This document shows, piece by piece, positions 31,016-41,279 of a DNA stretch of 64,000 nucleotides. Location: contig JASPKZ010007797.1 in assembly GCA_030220185.1 (NCBI GenBank), positions 4,578,501 through 4,642,500 of the forward strand, given 5' to 3'. Position 1 is the first letter of the stretch; every line of letters begins with the position of its first letter. A program made the position numbers and the translations under genes. This DNA is from Diploptera punctata (lineage: Eukaryota; Arthropoda; Insecta; Blattodea; Blaberidae). The notes beneath the pieces are model-generated. The model saw only the letters and a list, made by a program, of their open reading frames with translations, was not told the DNA's origin and made no database searches.

Positions 31016-31978
31016 TTTTATGATTGATTTAACATTTCTCCATGAAAGATAAATTATATTTGAAGAGAAAAATTTTCGCCTAGACCGGAACTCGAACCCG
31101 GGACCCTTGGCTTTCCGGGCCAAGTGCTCTACCAACTGAGCTACCGAGGCGAGTTACGATCTAGACGCAAATTTTTCTCTTATATACGTTGTAATTCCCT
31201 ATCGCCAAATGCTTTTGAAACCATTGTTTCTATCTTTGCAAATGGCGGCTTCTTAGTTAAGAAGACATTTATTGGGAATTTAACATTACTTTATAAAGCT
31301 AGTAAGGCTTCTAATGATGTTTTTATGATTGATTTAACATTTCTCCATGAAAGATAAATTATATTTGAAGAGAAAAATTTTCGCCTAGACCGGGACTCGA
31401 ACCCGGGACCCTTGGCTTTCCGGGCCAAGTGCTCTACCAACTGAGCTACCGAGGCGAGTTATGATCTAGACGCAAATTTTTCTCTTATATACGTTGTAAT
31501 TCCCTATTGCCAAATGCTTTTGAAACCATTGTTTCTATCTTTGCAAATGGCGGCTTCTTAGTTAAGAAGACATTTATTGGGAATTTAACATTACTTTATA
31601 AAGCTAGTAAGGCTTCTAATGATGTTTTTATGATTGATTTAACATTTCTCCATGAAAGATAAATTATATTTGAAGAGAAAAATTTTCGCCTAGACCGGGA
31701 CTCGATCCCGGGACCCTTGGCTTTCCGGGCCAAGTGCTCTACCAACTGAGCTACCGAGGCGAGTTACGATCTAGACGCAAATTTTTCTCTTATATACGTT
31801 GTAATTCCCTATCGCCAAATGCTTTTGATGATAGGGAATTACAACGTATATAAGAGAAAAAATTGCGTCTAGATCGTAACTCGCCTCGGTAGCTCAGTTG
31901 GTAGAGCACTTGGCCCGGAAAGCCAAGGGTCCCGGGATCGAGTCCCGGTCTAGGCGAAAATTTTTCTCTTCAAATATA
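31012..31978. repeat. Tandem units of about 305 bp, each with a tRNA-like motif
   Basis: Units begin near 31012, 31315 and 31620 and are about 98% alike; a part-unit follows in inverted orientation at 31830-31978. Each carries, on the minus strand, a tRNA-like fold: D arm GCTCAGTTGGTAGAGC, anticodon-like stem TTGGC/GCCAA around CCGGAAA, and T arm CCGGG-TTCGAGT-CCCGG. The acceptor stem has mismatches and position 33 is not U, so a functional tRNA is unlikely. The flank AAATTATATTTGAAGAGAAA is shared with SINE-6 copies at 25.2, 33.0, 33.7, 34.8, 35.1, 37.8 and 44.7 kb. Confidence 0.8.
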
Positions 31979-32250
31979 ATTAATAACTATTTTTGTTCTT
32001 CTGAATATAAATTTTTTCCCAATGGTGAGTTCCTTTGTTTTTTTCTGTTTTAATAATTTAGTATTCAAATTTACATTATGTTTCTTGGCCCAAATTTGAG
32101 CAGCAACTGCAGATTTTTCTATTTGCCCATTTTTAATATTTATGTGTTCCTTTGTTCTAACTGCAGATTTTTCTGTTTCCTCATTTTTAATATTTCTTAT
32201 GTGTTTCTTGGTTCTTTCGAATGCTAAATTATTAAAATAGTTAGAAAATA
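31978..32250 (-). pseudogene. PLE endonuclease tail fragment
   Basis: The minus strand encodes RTKKHIRNIKNEETEKSAV, partly duplicated (RTKEHINIKNGQIEKSAVAA), then KKTKELTIGKKFIFRRTKI. It is an old PLE C-terminal piece next to the tRNA-like array. Confidence 0.65.
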
Positions 32251-32254
32251 CAAA

Positions 32255-32520
32255 GGAACTCGCCATTTGGGAAAAAATTATTTTCAGAAAAACAAAAATA
32301 GAGTTACAAATTTAGAAATTCCTGCTGAACGTGATTTAGTTTGGAGGTTCTTCGGCCAGCCGGAAGAGGGAGCTGATATCGACATCCAGGGTTCACAACA
32401 TAAAACTCATCAATCTGGCCAAGATGAAGATGATGTAGAAGATTATATCGAAACATGTTCAAGGACAAATCAAAATTAAATTGAGGTAAGATGATACCAG
32501 ATTCAAGAAAACTTGATTAA
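32255..32520 (+). mobile_element. Penelope-like element, family C, 3' end
   Basis: It encodes NLEIPAERDLVWRFFGQPEE and DEDDVEDYIETCSRTNQN. The terminal fold at 32415-32475 has GAAA, but the core begins AUGAAGA (C3 changed). It ends TTGAGGTAAGATG. Confidence 0.75.
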
Positions 32521-32554
32521 AAGAACCTCAAAATATAATTTCCTAAAATAAACC

Positions 32555-32880
32555 ATTCATCTAAACCTTTGGAATTAACAGTTTGGGAAAAAAAATATTC
32601 TAGAACCATGAACTTTGAGGTTCCAGACAAACCAAGTTTGATTACAAAGTTCTTCAAAAGTACACCAGATGGCAGTTTAAGAAATTACTTCTTCAAAAGT
32701 ACACCAGATGGCAGTTTAAGAAATTACTTCTTCAAAAGTACACCAGATGGCAGTTTGGAAAATTTCTGGCGAAAGAAAAAAATTGATAGCCGTGAAAACA
32801 GCTGAGATGGAAAAGATTCTTTTTTGATACTGCAGTTCTGTGTTAAAAAACATAGATGTATGAGAGAAAGAATAATTCAC
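32555..32880 (+). mobile_element. Penelope-like element, family G, 3' end with in-frame triplication
   Basis: It encodes MELTVWEKKYSRTMNFEVPD, then three tandem copies of a 13-residue unit (FFKSTPDGSLRNY) from a 39-bp repeat, then a degenerate ribozyme (32794-32844). A frame change before the core separates it from the tail frame. Confidence 0.75.
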
Positions 32881-32989
32881 GATTCATTTGATTCTCATTA
32901 AGAAAACCTCACAATGTAAAAATTCCCAATTTTATTATATTAATATATTAATCTCTAAGCAAAATATAACTGATCTTCCCCATTCAAGT

Positions 32990-33960
32990 AATACCCTAGT
33001 TATATTTGAAGAGAAAAATTATAAGCTCAGACTGGAGTTTGAACCCAGGACCTTTGGCTTTCTAGGCCAATGCTCTTCCCCTGAGCTACCTGAGCACTAC
33101 AATCTAAATGCAGATTTTGCTCTTAAAAAAAACTAACTCCTGGCGCGACAGGCCTACAAGGCCCTTAGCCTACCAGCCAGCTGCTGGCCTCACATCCACA
33201 TGTGTCAATCACAGAGGTAGATGATAATCAGCCAGTGTAGGGGTGACATGTGGTCAGCATGTCGAATCCCCCAGCCGTTATAGCTGGTTTCCTCAACCTG
33301 GAGCCGCTGCTTATTGTAGCTACCCAAATGCATCACGATGCTGGGTGGGCACCGGTCCCATACTGGCCGAAACACCATGAGAAAATTTCTTCCCCCTTGG
33401 AGACTCGAACCAGCGCAAGTCCCGTAGCTCTGCGCCAAGGCTTCTTGCCTTAACCGCTCGGCTACGGCGCGGGACCGATTTTGCTCTTATACATTGTTAA
33501 TTCCTGATCGCCAAATGCTACGAGCCTTTTCTCGATTATGCGAATGGCAGCTTCTATTTAAGAAGATGTTTATTGGGAATTTAAACACTACTTTACAAAG
33601 CCAGTAGGGCTTCTTTCGATGTTTTTATTATTAATTTAACACTTCTCACTGAAGGATAAATAAAAATTATACACTCAGACTGGGGTTTGAACCCAGGACC
33701 TTTGGCTTTCTAGGCCAATGCTCTTCCCCTGAGCTACCTGAGCACACCAGTCTAAACATAAATTTTTCTCTTATATGTTGTTAATTCCTGATTGCCAAAT
33801 GCTATGAGCCTTTGCTCGATTATGCAAATGGCAGCATCATATTTAAGAAGACATTTATTGGGAATTTAAAAAACTACTTTATAAAGCCAGAAGGGCTTAT
33901 TTAGATGTTTTTATTATTAATTTAACACTTCTCACTGAAGGATAAATTATATTTGAAGAG
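32990..33960. repeat. SINE-6/tRNA-like units with a SINE-1 inserted
   Basis: Two diverged units of about 290 bp carry minus-strand tRNA-like motifs (around 33020-33098 and 33670-33750). Between them are the flank sequences with AAGAAGATGTTTATTGGGAA. A SINE-1 (33138-33475) interrupts the first. Confidence 0.7.
33138..33475 (-). mobile_element. SINE-1 with target duplication
   Basis: It is a full reverse copy. The 13-bp duplication GATTTTGCTCTTA lies at 33113-33125 and 33477-33489. Confidence 0.88.
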
Positions 33961-33967
33961 AAAAATT

Positions 33968-34440
33968 ACCCTAGTTGCCTACTAGATGTCTCATTGAGGT
34001 AGTCTGCTGACCATATGCCACTCGCTGACATCTGTAGGGAAATTAGCATACTTAAATTAGGTCAGCGATGGACTAGTGGTTATGCTCCTCGCCTCTGGTC
34101 CCGAGGGTCGCAGGTTCAAACCCGGCTGGGGTCGATGGATTTTTTAGGACGGAAAAATCCAAGGAGCAAGTCCTCCGGGAGGGACTTTAAGCCATGGGTC
34201 CCGAGTCTGAAGATTTTCAGGCTCGTAAAAAATCCTTAAGCCTGAATGAAAAGGCCTCTAAGCAAAATTTACCAAATTTTCCCGTCCTAGTACTACCTTG
34301 GTTTCCTAGATGTCAGTATGAGGCGGAACGCTGACCACGGACCACTCAAAAAGGACATCTATACGAAAACAAGTGTAACTAAATTAATATGGTTCAAATT
34401 CTTCCCTGTAGGGGGAGAGCGCCTAAATCTCTGTAAAGAG
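33968..34440 (+). mobile_element. SINE-2, 3' piece followed by a longer copy
   Basis: A 3' part (33968-34060) is followed by a copy with the head GATGGACTAGTGGTTATGC, B box GGTTCAAACCC and body to about 34440. From 34440 to 34740 only short repeats of this region are seen. Confidence 0.7.
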
Positions 34441-34769
34441 AAAACATGGGCTTACAAAAAAATAAGTTATGCCAAAAACTCCAACTAGCACCATATGCCA
34501 CTCACTGATATCTATAGGGAAATAAGCATACTTAAATTAGATCAAAAACTCCAACTAGCAGAGCACCCATGTCTCCATACATATGGGGTGTATATATAAA
34601 CATACATACTCCACATGGAGGACTGCCTTGTGAGAGAGTACCCGTCGAGTGAGGTCCAAGAAGCATAACCTTGCTATGTTAGTCAACATAGTGGCATGGT
34701 ATCATTGACAAATCAGTGAGATTGGTTGAGAAAATAAGACAAGACATTAATTAAAAAAAATATGTTAAA

Positions 34770-35165
34770 TATGCATATTAGATGGTAGAGCACTAGCTCT
34801 AGAGAACCAAGGGTCCCGGGTTCAAATCCCAGTCTGAGCGTATAATTTTTATCTTCAAATATGATTTATCCATCATTGAGATGTATGAAATTAATAATAA
34901 AAACATAAAAAAAGCCATACTGACATTTATAATGTAATGTATAATTCCCAAATATGTCTTCTTAACAAAGGAGCCGCCATTTGCAAAGATAGAAGCAAAG
35001 GCTTCATAGCATTTGGTGGGCGGGAATTACAACGTATATAGAGAAAAATTTGCATTTAGATCGATAGTTGCTCAGGTGGCTCAGATGGTAGAGCACTTGG
35101 TCTAGAGAACCAAGGATCCTGGGATCAAGTCCCAGTCTGAGCGTATAATTTTTCTCTTCAAATAT
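34770..35165 (+). repeat. Two SINE-6/tRNA-like units, plus strand
   Basis: tRNA-like motifs are at 34780-34842 and 35068-35145 (GCTCAGATGGTAGAGC, GGGATCAAGTCCC), with the same flanks as the 31 kb array but inverted relative to it. Confidence 0.7.
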
Positions 35166-35179
35166 GATGCATATTACAA

Positions 35180-35430
35180 TTAATATTACACATTACAGGG
35201 TCTCTTGTCCCAACTTCTCTTAAAAAGGAAAACGAAAATAAATAAAAGTTATTCTTTCAGTTATATGAATGAAATGTGGACTCTTTTTTTAAGGGAGCAG
35301 AAAGTATTACGAGTATTTGAGAATTTAAGTTCTTAGGAAAATTTGGACCAAAGAGAGATGAACAGATAAATGGAGAAAATTACGTAACAGTTAGCTACTT
35401 GATTGTTGTGGGAAACAGTTAAGTCTTGCA
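35180..35430 (+). pseudogene. LINE A fragment
   Basis: ACATTACAGGGTCTCTTGTC and the following GTATTTGAGAATTTAAGTTC match LINE A around its LRVFENKVLRKIF segment. Decayed. Confidence 0.5.
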
Positions 35431-35712
35431 GACTTATAATATTTCTATTATTGACAGATCCGTACACAATTTAGTCATTTGATGTGTAAAAGTAGTACCA
35501 CAGTTCCCTCATTTGATAGAATCAATGGAGTAATATCTTATGCAAGTTTGTTTACAGTAAAACTGGAACTTAGCTTGTGGAATTAGTAAAGTAATTATTT
35601 ACTTGAGAGTATTTTTAATTTGAATAACTGAGTTAGTACCCAGATTGTAAGATAGGTGTATTTATTATTCCCAGTTGCATGTTGTTTCATTCTGTTGTTG
35701 TTTCCTGTACAG

Positions 35713-35796
35713 GAGGCTCGCTTCAGAAAACCAGAAAATGAAGGAAGTGACTCTGGAAAGGATCCTGAATTGCCAGAAACAACTGTAACACAATAA
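35713..35796 (+). CDS. Candidate alternative last exon 1 of prefoldin subunit 3
   Basis: After a good pyrimidine-rich acceptor (TTGTTGTTTCCTGTACAG) this exon reads EARFRKPENEGSDSGKDPEL and then PETTVTQ stop, 27 residues. It begins in phase 0, which fits directly after exon 3 (WLG). An AATAAA overlaps its stop codon (35793-35798). A second exon of the same length, phase and stop position lies at 38201-38284 and shares 11 of 27 residues. Using it would give a 152-residue protein lacking the second half of the coiled coil. The similarity of the pair and the clean splice sites support it; there is no transcript evidence. It could instead be a decayed duplicate or a chance frame. Confidence 0.45.
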   Translation, partial: EARFRKPENEGSDSGKDPELPETTVTQ

Positions 35797-35803
35797 ATCA
35801 ATG

Positions 35804-35980
35804 AATAATTATTATTACTGATACAATTAATTAATTATGATTTAAAAAATTAATAACCGTTTATTAAAAATAATTTCTATTAATTGATATAATTATTATT
35901 ACTAATAAAATTAATTGATTATAATTAAAAAAATTAATAACCTTTTATTAAAAATAATTTCTATTAATTGATATCATGTA
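35804..35980 (+). repeat. Tandem duplication of about 85 bp
   Basis: Two adjacent copies of an AT-rich unit share TTAAAAATAATTTCTATTAATTGATAT at their ends (repeat ends near 35890 and 35977). They lie just after the first candidate alternative exon. Confidence 0.75.
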
Positions 35981-36039
35981 ATGTTATACGTAAATTTATT
36001 ATACTCAGGTTAAATGGTAAATAATTTTTTTAAAGAGAA

Positions 36040-36130
36040 TTTGTTTACCTGAACTGAGATTTGAACCCAAGACCTCCAGTTTTTATGCACAGTTGCACTA
36101 ACCTTTGTGTTATCTTGTCATGAGAGAAAA
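36040..36130 (-). repeat. tRNA-like fragment (SINE-6 type)
   Basis: Reversed, it has GGTCTTGGGTTCAAATCTCA, a B box, and a weak A box region. It is followed by PLE family D sequence (36180-36260). Confidence 0.45.
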
Positions 36131-36179
36131 ATTTATGAATGAACACTTTGTTAAGATTTAAATTAAAATTCTTTATACT

Positions 36180-36260
36180 TCACCTTATATCCAGTAATCT
36201 AATTATATCAGTTTCAAAACCTAGGTGATTTCATCTTCAGTAATATCTCAACCGATGTTA
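36180..36260 (-). mobile_element. PLE family D terminal fragment
   Basis: The reverse contains GAUAUUACUGAAGA (core CUGAAGA), a stem II and GAAA, then the family D end GGATATAAGGTGAAG. It is truncated on the 5' side. Confidence 0.6.
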
Positions 36261-36714
36261 CGGCATTCAGGAGAACTGCTTCTTAGCAGTTGTGCTTTGT
36301 TAGCACAGATGTTAGTGTGTCAGTGTGTAAAACTGGTGGTCTTGGGTTCAGATCCTGGTTTAGAATCTCTTAAAAAATTAGTTACTCCATATTTTTTGAT
36401 TAAAGACACTTTTGGATTCATATTAATTATAACAATTTTATAAATTAACTTTTAATGTTGTTTCATTACAGAATTAATAAGAAACATTTTAAAATGCAAT
36501 AAACTTTTAAACAGTAATTAATAATAATAATAATAATTTTTTATGAATCATAAGAGTACAGTGAACTGTCGATTGTCCAGACTAATTGGGGGAGCGAGAA
36601 CACATAATTGAAGAATGTGAATAGTTGGGAAACATGTTTTGCAAGTTTCAATTTGTCTATATCCAACCTTGCAGGAGTTACTTACCTGAATTCTTGAACT
36701 TATATAGGAAAAAA

Positions 36715-37745
36715 TCACTATGAGGTTTAATTTAAGATTAAATTAAAATGTTTCATACCTCACCTCATATCCAGTCTTCTAACTAGACTGGTTTCGAAGC
36801 CTGGGCAGCTTCATCTTCAGTAATTTTTCATCGACTGATGTTATGTCGATCAGAAGAACTGCTTCTTCCTCCCTCTGTTGGTGGACCAATAAATCTCTGG
36901 ATCAAATCAGAATCTGCAGGAATTTTGAAGTGTGCAAGTTTTTCTTTCTTATTTTTTTTTAATGTGGATTTTTTCTCAAGCCGTGAATTCTTTTTGTTTC
37001 TCTATTTGTTTACTTAGACTGGCTTTTGTATCAATTAGATGTTTTTCAGAACAGGCATGAGCAGCTACTGCTGACTTTTCCACTCTCCATTTTGACATTT
37101 CTAAGATGTTCTTTCACCCTTGTTTTCAAATTTCTTTTTGTTTTCCTTATGTAAATGTTGTCACAACCCTTGCATTTGATCTGATAAATTTCTGATTTGT
37201 TTTCTTCTTCAATTTTTTTTTTTAATTTTTATTGGTTTAATTATCCTATTTAGGTTGTATTCATTCTTCAGTACCAATCTTATATTAAACTTTTGAACTT
37301 TTTTTTTTTTTTTTTTAATTTGTGGTGTTTCTGTTGTTGGTAAGTGAATTTCTTGAATTTTATGTTTTCTTCTGTTTGTTTCATAGGTGTGCTTTCATTA
37401 ATTAATTTTTTGTCTTTTAAAGTTATTTATTTTCTTGTATACCATACTTTCTTCAAAGCCGTTTTCTGTAGCAACACTAATTATGTATTCTTTTTCGTAA
37501 TTTTATTTGCTCATAGGTATATTTACTAATCTGTGTGTGAAACTATTAAAACACTACCTCTTTGTGAGTAAAATGGTTGAACCCAAAGCTTTAATATAGT
37601 TATCTGTATGTGTATTCTTTCTGTATATTCCAAATTCTATCATGTTTTCTTCATTTCTTGTTAAATTTAGATCTAAAAATGTCTAGTTAGAAGACTGGGT
37701 ATGAAACATTTTAATTTAATCTTAACTGAATTTGTTTAATTACAT
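36715..37745 (-). mobile_element. Penelope-like element, family D, long 5'-truncated copy
   Basis: On the minus strand, with several breaks, it encodes an RT end (EEGLNLTRNEENMIEFGIYR-like, then FTHRLVNIPM), the linker, KIYQIKCKGCDNIYIRKTKR (GIY-YIG with the G replaced), RVKEHLRNV, and the tail IPADSDLIQRFIGPPTEGG ending ITEDEAAQASKPV. It is bounded by AACCTCATAGTG and TTAAGATTAAATTAAAATG-type ends. Confidence 0.75.
36775..36826 (-). ncRNA. Hammerhead-type ribozyme, PLE family D (best copy)
   Basis: Core CUGAAGA (36820-36814), stem II GAAGC/GCUUC, GAAA (36795-36792), a two-pair stem III (AC-CA-GU), and the canonical cleavage triplet GUC ending at 36786. The five bases after it, UAGUU, pair with AAUUA immediately before the core. 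All invariant core bases are present. The PLE stop codon UAG begins at the first base after the predicted cut. Confidence 0.7.
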
Positions 37746-37995
37746 TTTATTTGAAGACAAAAATTGTATACCTAAATCAGGATTCGAACCCAATGTCTCT
37801 GGTTTTGTATGCCAGTGCTCTAAACCATTGAGCTATTAGGCTTCCAGTTTAAACCTATATTCTTTCTCTCTTATATGAATTCCTGCTCATTGAGGCTAAA
37901 ATAAAAGTTTAAAAATCCTTACTGTACTGGGATTCAAACCCTCAACCTTCTGGCTTGTAGCATATACCTTAACCACTTTGCTATGGCGTGCCCCC
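37745..37995 (-). mobile_element. SINE-6 followed by a SINE-5 fragment
   Basis: The tRNA-like motif is at 37770-37850 (reverse: TAGCTCAATGGTTTAGAGC, GGGTTCGAATCC). Next comes the head of SINE-5 at 37915-37995 (reverse: CATAGCAAAGTGGTTAAGG, GGGTTTGAATCCC). A scrap of the LINE A 3' end (38025-38075) follows. Confidence 0.6.
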
Positions 37996-38200
37996 TTAGG
38001 ATAACGATATATTGAGAGCTTATGTCCACTTGGACATGAACCTATGGGTTTAATTGTGGCAGTGAGTTAGTTTTATTTAATTTGTAATGTAAGATGACTT
38101 TATAGGTGTCGGAAATGAGTATAAACTGGATAATCGGCAGTTTACTGCACATAGAAACACTTGTGTGTGTTAGTTTACTGTGTTCTTGTTTGGTGTGTAG

Positions 38201-38284
38201 GAGGCTGAGCCCGGAGAGTTAACAGATGAAGGAAGAGACTGTGCACTGGATCCTGAAATACAAAATTTAACTGTAACGCGATAA
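38201..38284 (+). CDS. Candidate alternative last exon 2 of prefoldin subunit 3
   Basis: The acceptor TGTTCTTGTTTGGTGTGTAG precedes a phase-0 exon reading EAEPGELTDEGRDCALDPEI and then QNLTVTR stop, 27 residues. It is the same length as 35713-35796, and both share the frame EA...EG-D...DPE...TVT and a GATCCTGAA core in the DNA. This looks like a duplicated exon. GATAAA (not AATAAA) overlaps the stop. No transcript evidence is available. Confidence 0.42.
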   Translation, partial: EAEPGELTDEGRDCALDPEIQNLTVTR

Positions 38285-38400
38285 ACTATATCACCTAATT
38301 AAATAACTTAAAAATTAAAATTGAGTAAAAGATAACACTTGTTTACATCTAGGATCCTCTTAATCATATTATAATCAGGGCTAGGATTTCCATGTAATTA

Positions 38401-38928
38401 CTAGGGCATTCGATAAGTGATGGAAACACTGTTGTAAATCAGTGATCCTAGTAGTGACCATTGTAATCTTGTAGTATATTGTTGAGCAGTCTTTGTTGTA
38501 TAAATCTATAATATTGAAAGTTTCAAAATAGCAATATTTTGTGAATACATTCACTGTTGCTCAATTCAGTAAGTAATACCGCCCTATAAAAATATATTCA
38601 GTAGAATTTGTTTAGAAGAAATGCTCAAACATCCACCAAATTCACCAGATATGAGCCCTTGTAACTATAACTTGTTCACAAAGATCAAAGAATCTCTACG
38701 AGGCATTCAATTTCAATCAAAAGTTGATATCCAGAAAGCTCTAGGTCGATAAGTGAAAGAAATATCCAGGAATGGTGTTGCAGATGGAGTGTTCAGTCTT
38801 CCAAAGATTTGGCAACATGTAGTTGACTTGGCAGGAGACTATAAATTAAGTTCATAATGTCAAAAGTAACGTACATGATTTTTTTGTGATGTTATAGCAG
38901 TGTTGCCATTACTTATCAAATGCCTTGG
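38401..38928 (+). mobile_element. Internally deleted mariner element
   Basis: The terminal inverted repeats CTAGGGCATTCGATAAGTGA and (inverted) CCAAGGCATTTGATAAGTAA are flanked by TA. The interior encodes HPPNSPDMSPCNYNLFTKIK and ESLRGIQFQSK, the last catalytic block of a mariner transposase (PPNSPD---CNY; the third catalytic Asp is Asn here). The N-terminal two thirds is gone. Confidence 0.85.
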
Positions 38929-39119
38929 TATATATTTATGTTTAAGTTAGTTAAAGTTAAAATTTTGTTATATATTTACGAATTATTATTTTTTTTTTTC
39001 CATATTTTTATGAAAATTCTTACTAAAAATGCTTAGAATAGAAGTCATCTGATAGCATTGTTGATACCACAAGCTATCTACTTTCAGATGTAAGAGATTT
39101 GTAAAAGTAGAGAAAAGAT

Positions 39120-39345
39120 TGACGGTTGTATCGAGTCTTGAATAGTGTAATACTGCATGCTAATGTACAGAGTCGGAGGTCTGGGGTTCGATTCACAATT
39201 CAAGCATTAATTTTTCTTTTCAAAAAATAAATATTGTTTTTCCATATTTCAGAGTATATACGAATTCTGAGCTAAGTTCCAATTGACTGTAAACAAACTT
39301 GCATAAGGTATTACTCTGCCGACTCCATCTATTGAGAGACCTGTG
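39120..39345 (+). repeat. tRNA-like fragment and interspersed repeat
   Basis: 39135-39215 contains GAGGTCTGGGGTTCGATTCA, a B box in a SINE-6-like context. 39260-39390 is a reverse copy of the repeat at 35450-35580 (CAATTGACTGTAAACAAACT). Confidence 0.4.
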
Positions 39346-39875
39346 GTGCTAATTTTACCTGCCATATGACTGAATTGTGTATGATAGAAACATTGTTCTT
39401 AGGCAACATCGTATTTTACAGGAAATATGACTGAATACAAGATAAGATGGTACCAACAATTAGGAACTTTCTCCATTTCTTATTTATTTATGACAAAAAT
39501 TATATATGGTCCTACCTAATTAGAGATTTTAGTTTTTTCCACAATGTCAATAAATATCCTTTATTTACAATTTCATTACGAGCAGAATTTATATTCCATG
39601 CTGACTCGTCTGTAAATTCTACCGTTATTTTCACCACATCCTCAATAGGATATATTTCACTAAACTGTTTGAAACGTTCAAAATAATTTGTTTCCTTCCA
39701 CTTTTCAAATGCTTTCCTTTCAAATATTTTATAATTCTGCAGAAATGGTCATTTTTAAACAACTGAAATCCCATCATATTCTACATTGCGCATGAGTAAG
39801 AATAAAAAATGCTTATTTAATCTATTAAAATTGTAATTATTTGTTTCAAGATTCTACCATATAAGTTATATAGAC

Positions 39876-40240
39876 TAGCCTCATGGGCTTAGTGGTCAGC
39901 TTTTCTGACTACTGTTCATGAGGTCCTGGGTTCGATTCCCAGTCAAACCATAGGATATTTTCCTTAAAGGCAATTATTCCTATGATTGCCCATGGTCTGG
40001 AATTTAGGTTAAGAACTCTCCTGGTGCTCCATTATCATTTATCACTCATGTCATCGGGGTAACGTAACTCAGCCTTATTTAAATGATGATGGATTACAAT
40101 ATAATATTAATTAGACGGAGTATGAAATTAAATATTTATATGAAGGCCTCAACTTCAGAAATGGGTTACAATTATGCCAATGCCAGGAGAGAACACCAGA
40201 AATGTCGAAATGACATCCTGGGGCATTGAATAAAAAAAGA
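39876..40240 (+). mobile_element. SINE-4 with an internal insertion
   Basis: This is the best-preserved SINE-4 head (GGGCTTAGTGGTCAGC, B box GGGTTCGATTCCCAG). About 65 bp of extra AT-rich sequence interrupts it at 40076-40140. It ends GGGGCATTGAATAAAAAAAG. Confidence 0.75.
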
Positions 40241-41279
40241 ACTTATATAGACATGTGCTAGATAATACATATTTTTATTATTCTGATTTTATTTTGAGTA
40301 TTAGAGAGGGAACTACATTTTTCTTACATGCTTAAAGATGAAACCATTATTCGACCACTGAAAATAGAGTCATGCATCTGGTTTGTTTACATTACAACTT
40401 GAACTTAGCTCAGAATTAATATAGTGCATATTTTTACATATTTCAGAAAACATTGCATGTCTTTACATAACTGAACTTTTATTCTAAGTATGTTCCATAT
40501 TTTTTTGGTTTCGAAGTCATTCTTATCAGATAATCATATAATACTATCATCTGTATTTCAAAGCTGGATTCTCGAATTTTATTGGAATGCACAATGATCC
40601 ATAATGCAAAAAAATCGGCAAAAATCAAAATTTTTACTTTTCATTAGAGGGGAAAAACCTGAACAGTCATCTAAACAAAAAAAATGGGGTACCAATCTGT
40701 CAAATAAATTATTCTTTATACTAATTATTAGATCTAATTTTTGGGCCGCGAAGTTATGCATCATAAAAACGGAATTTTTATGCCACATTTTGGACATACT
40801 ATTAACACTTTTTTCTCATAATTATTTTAAAGCCTCTTGCTATAATTGTGTTAAATAGACTTACACCTTCTTGCTAATACACAGATAAAGAGCCCACATC
40901 TGAATTATAATAAAATTAATAACTTTTATTTCAGACGAAATTTATCGATGAAAGTTATCTTGAGTTATAACACTTTCACTGCCATTTCCCATGACGATTT
41001 CTAAAGCAAAGTATAATTTAAAGTGTTGTTGAACTGGCACGAGTGAAAACTTTTGCTACAGTTTGCTAATTTAGATTTACGCAGCACATTAATGAACTCA
41101 TGTTGTGCAGATAACATGTGACCTTGCCACCTGTGAGCGTGTGTGCACTTGCATTCAGGACTGGAATTCTGTTGCTTCAATAACTGACAGCTGATTGCAG
41201 TAATGCAATGTCCATGAAATAAGGCAGTTCTTTAAGCTAGCTAATATCTCAACTTTTGCACATATTATCCACTTTGATT

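Noticed and set aside
31080..31957. Functional tRNA genes
   Set aside because: D and T arms are good, but the acceptor stem has mismatches, position 33 is C, and the copies lie in a tandem repeat related to SINE sequences.
40579..40858. Overlapping frames of 72 and 84 residues on both strands
   Set aside because: Mutual shadows in AT-rich DNA with no recognised motif.
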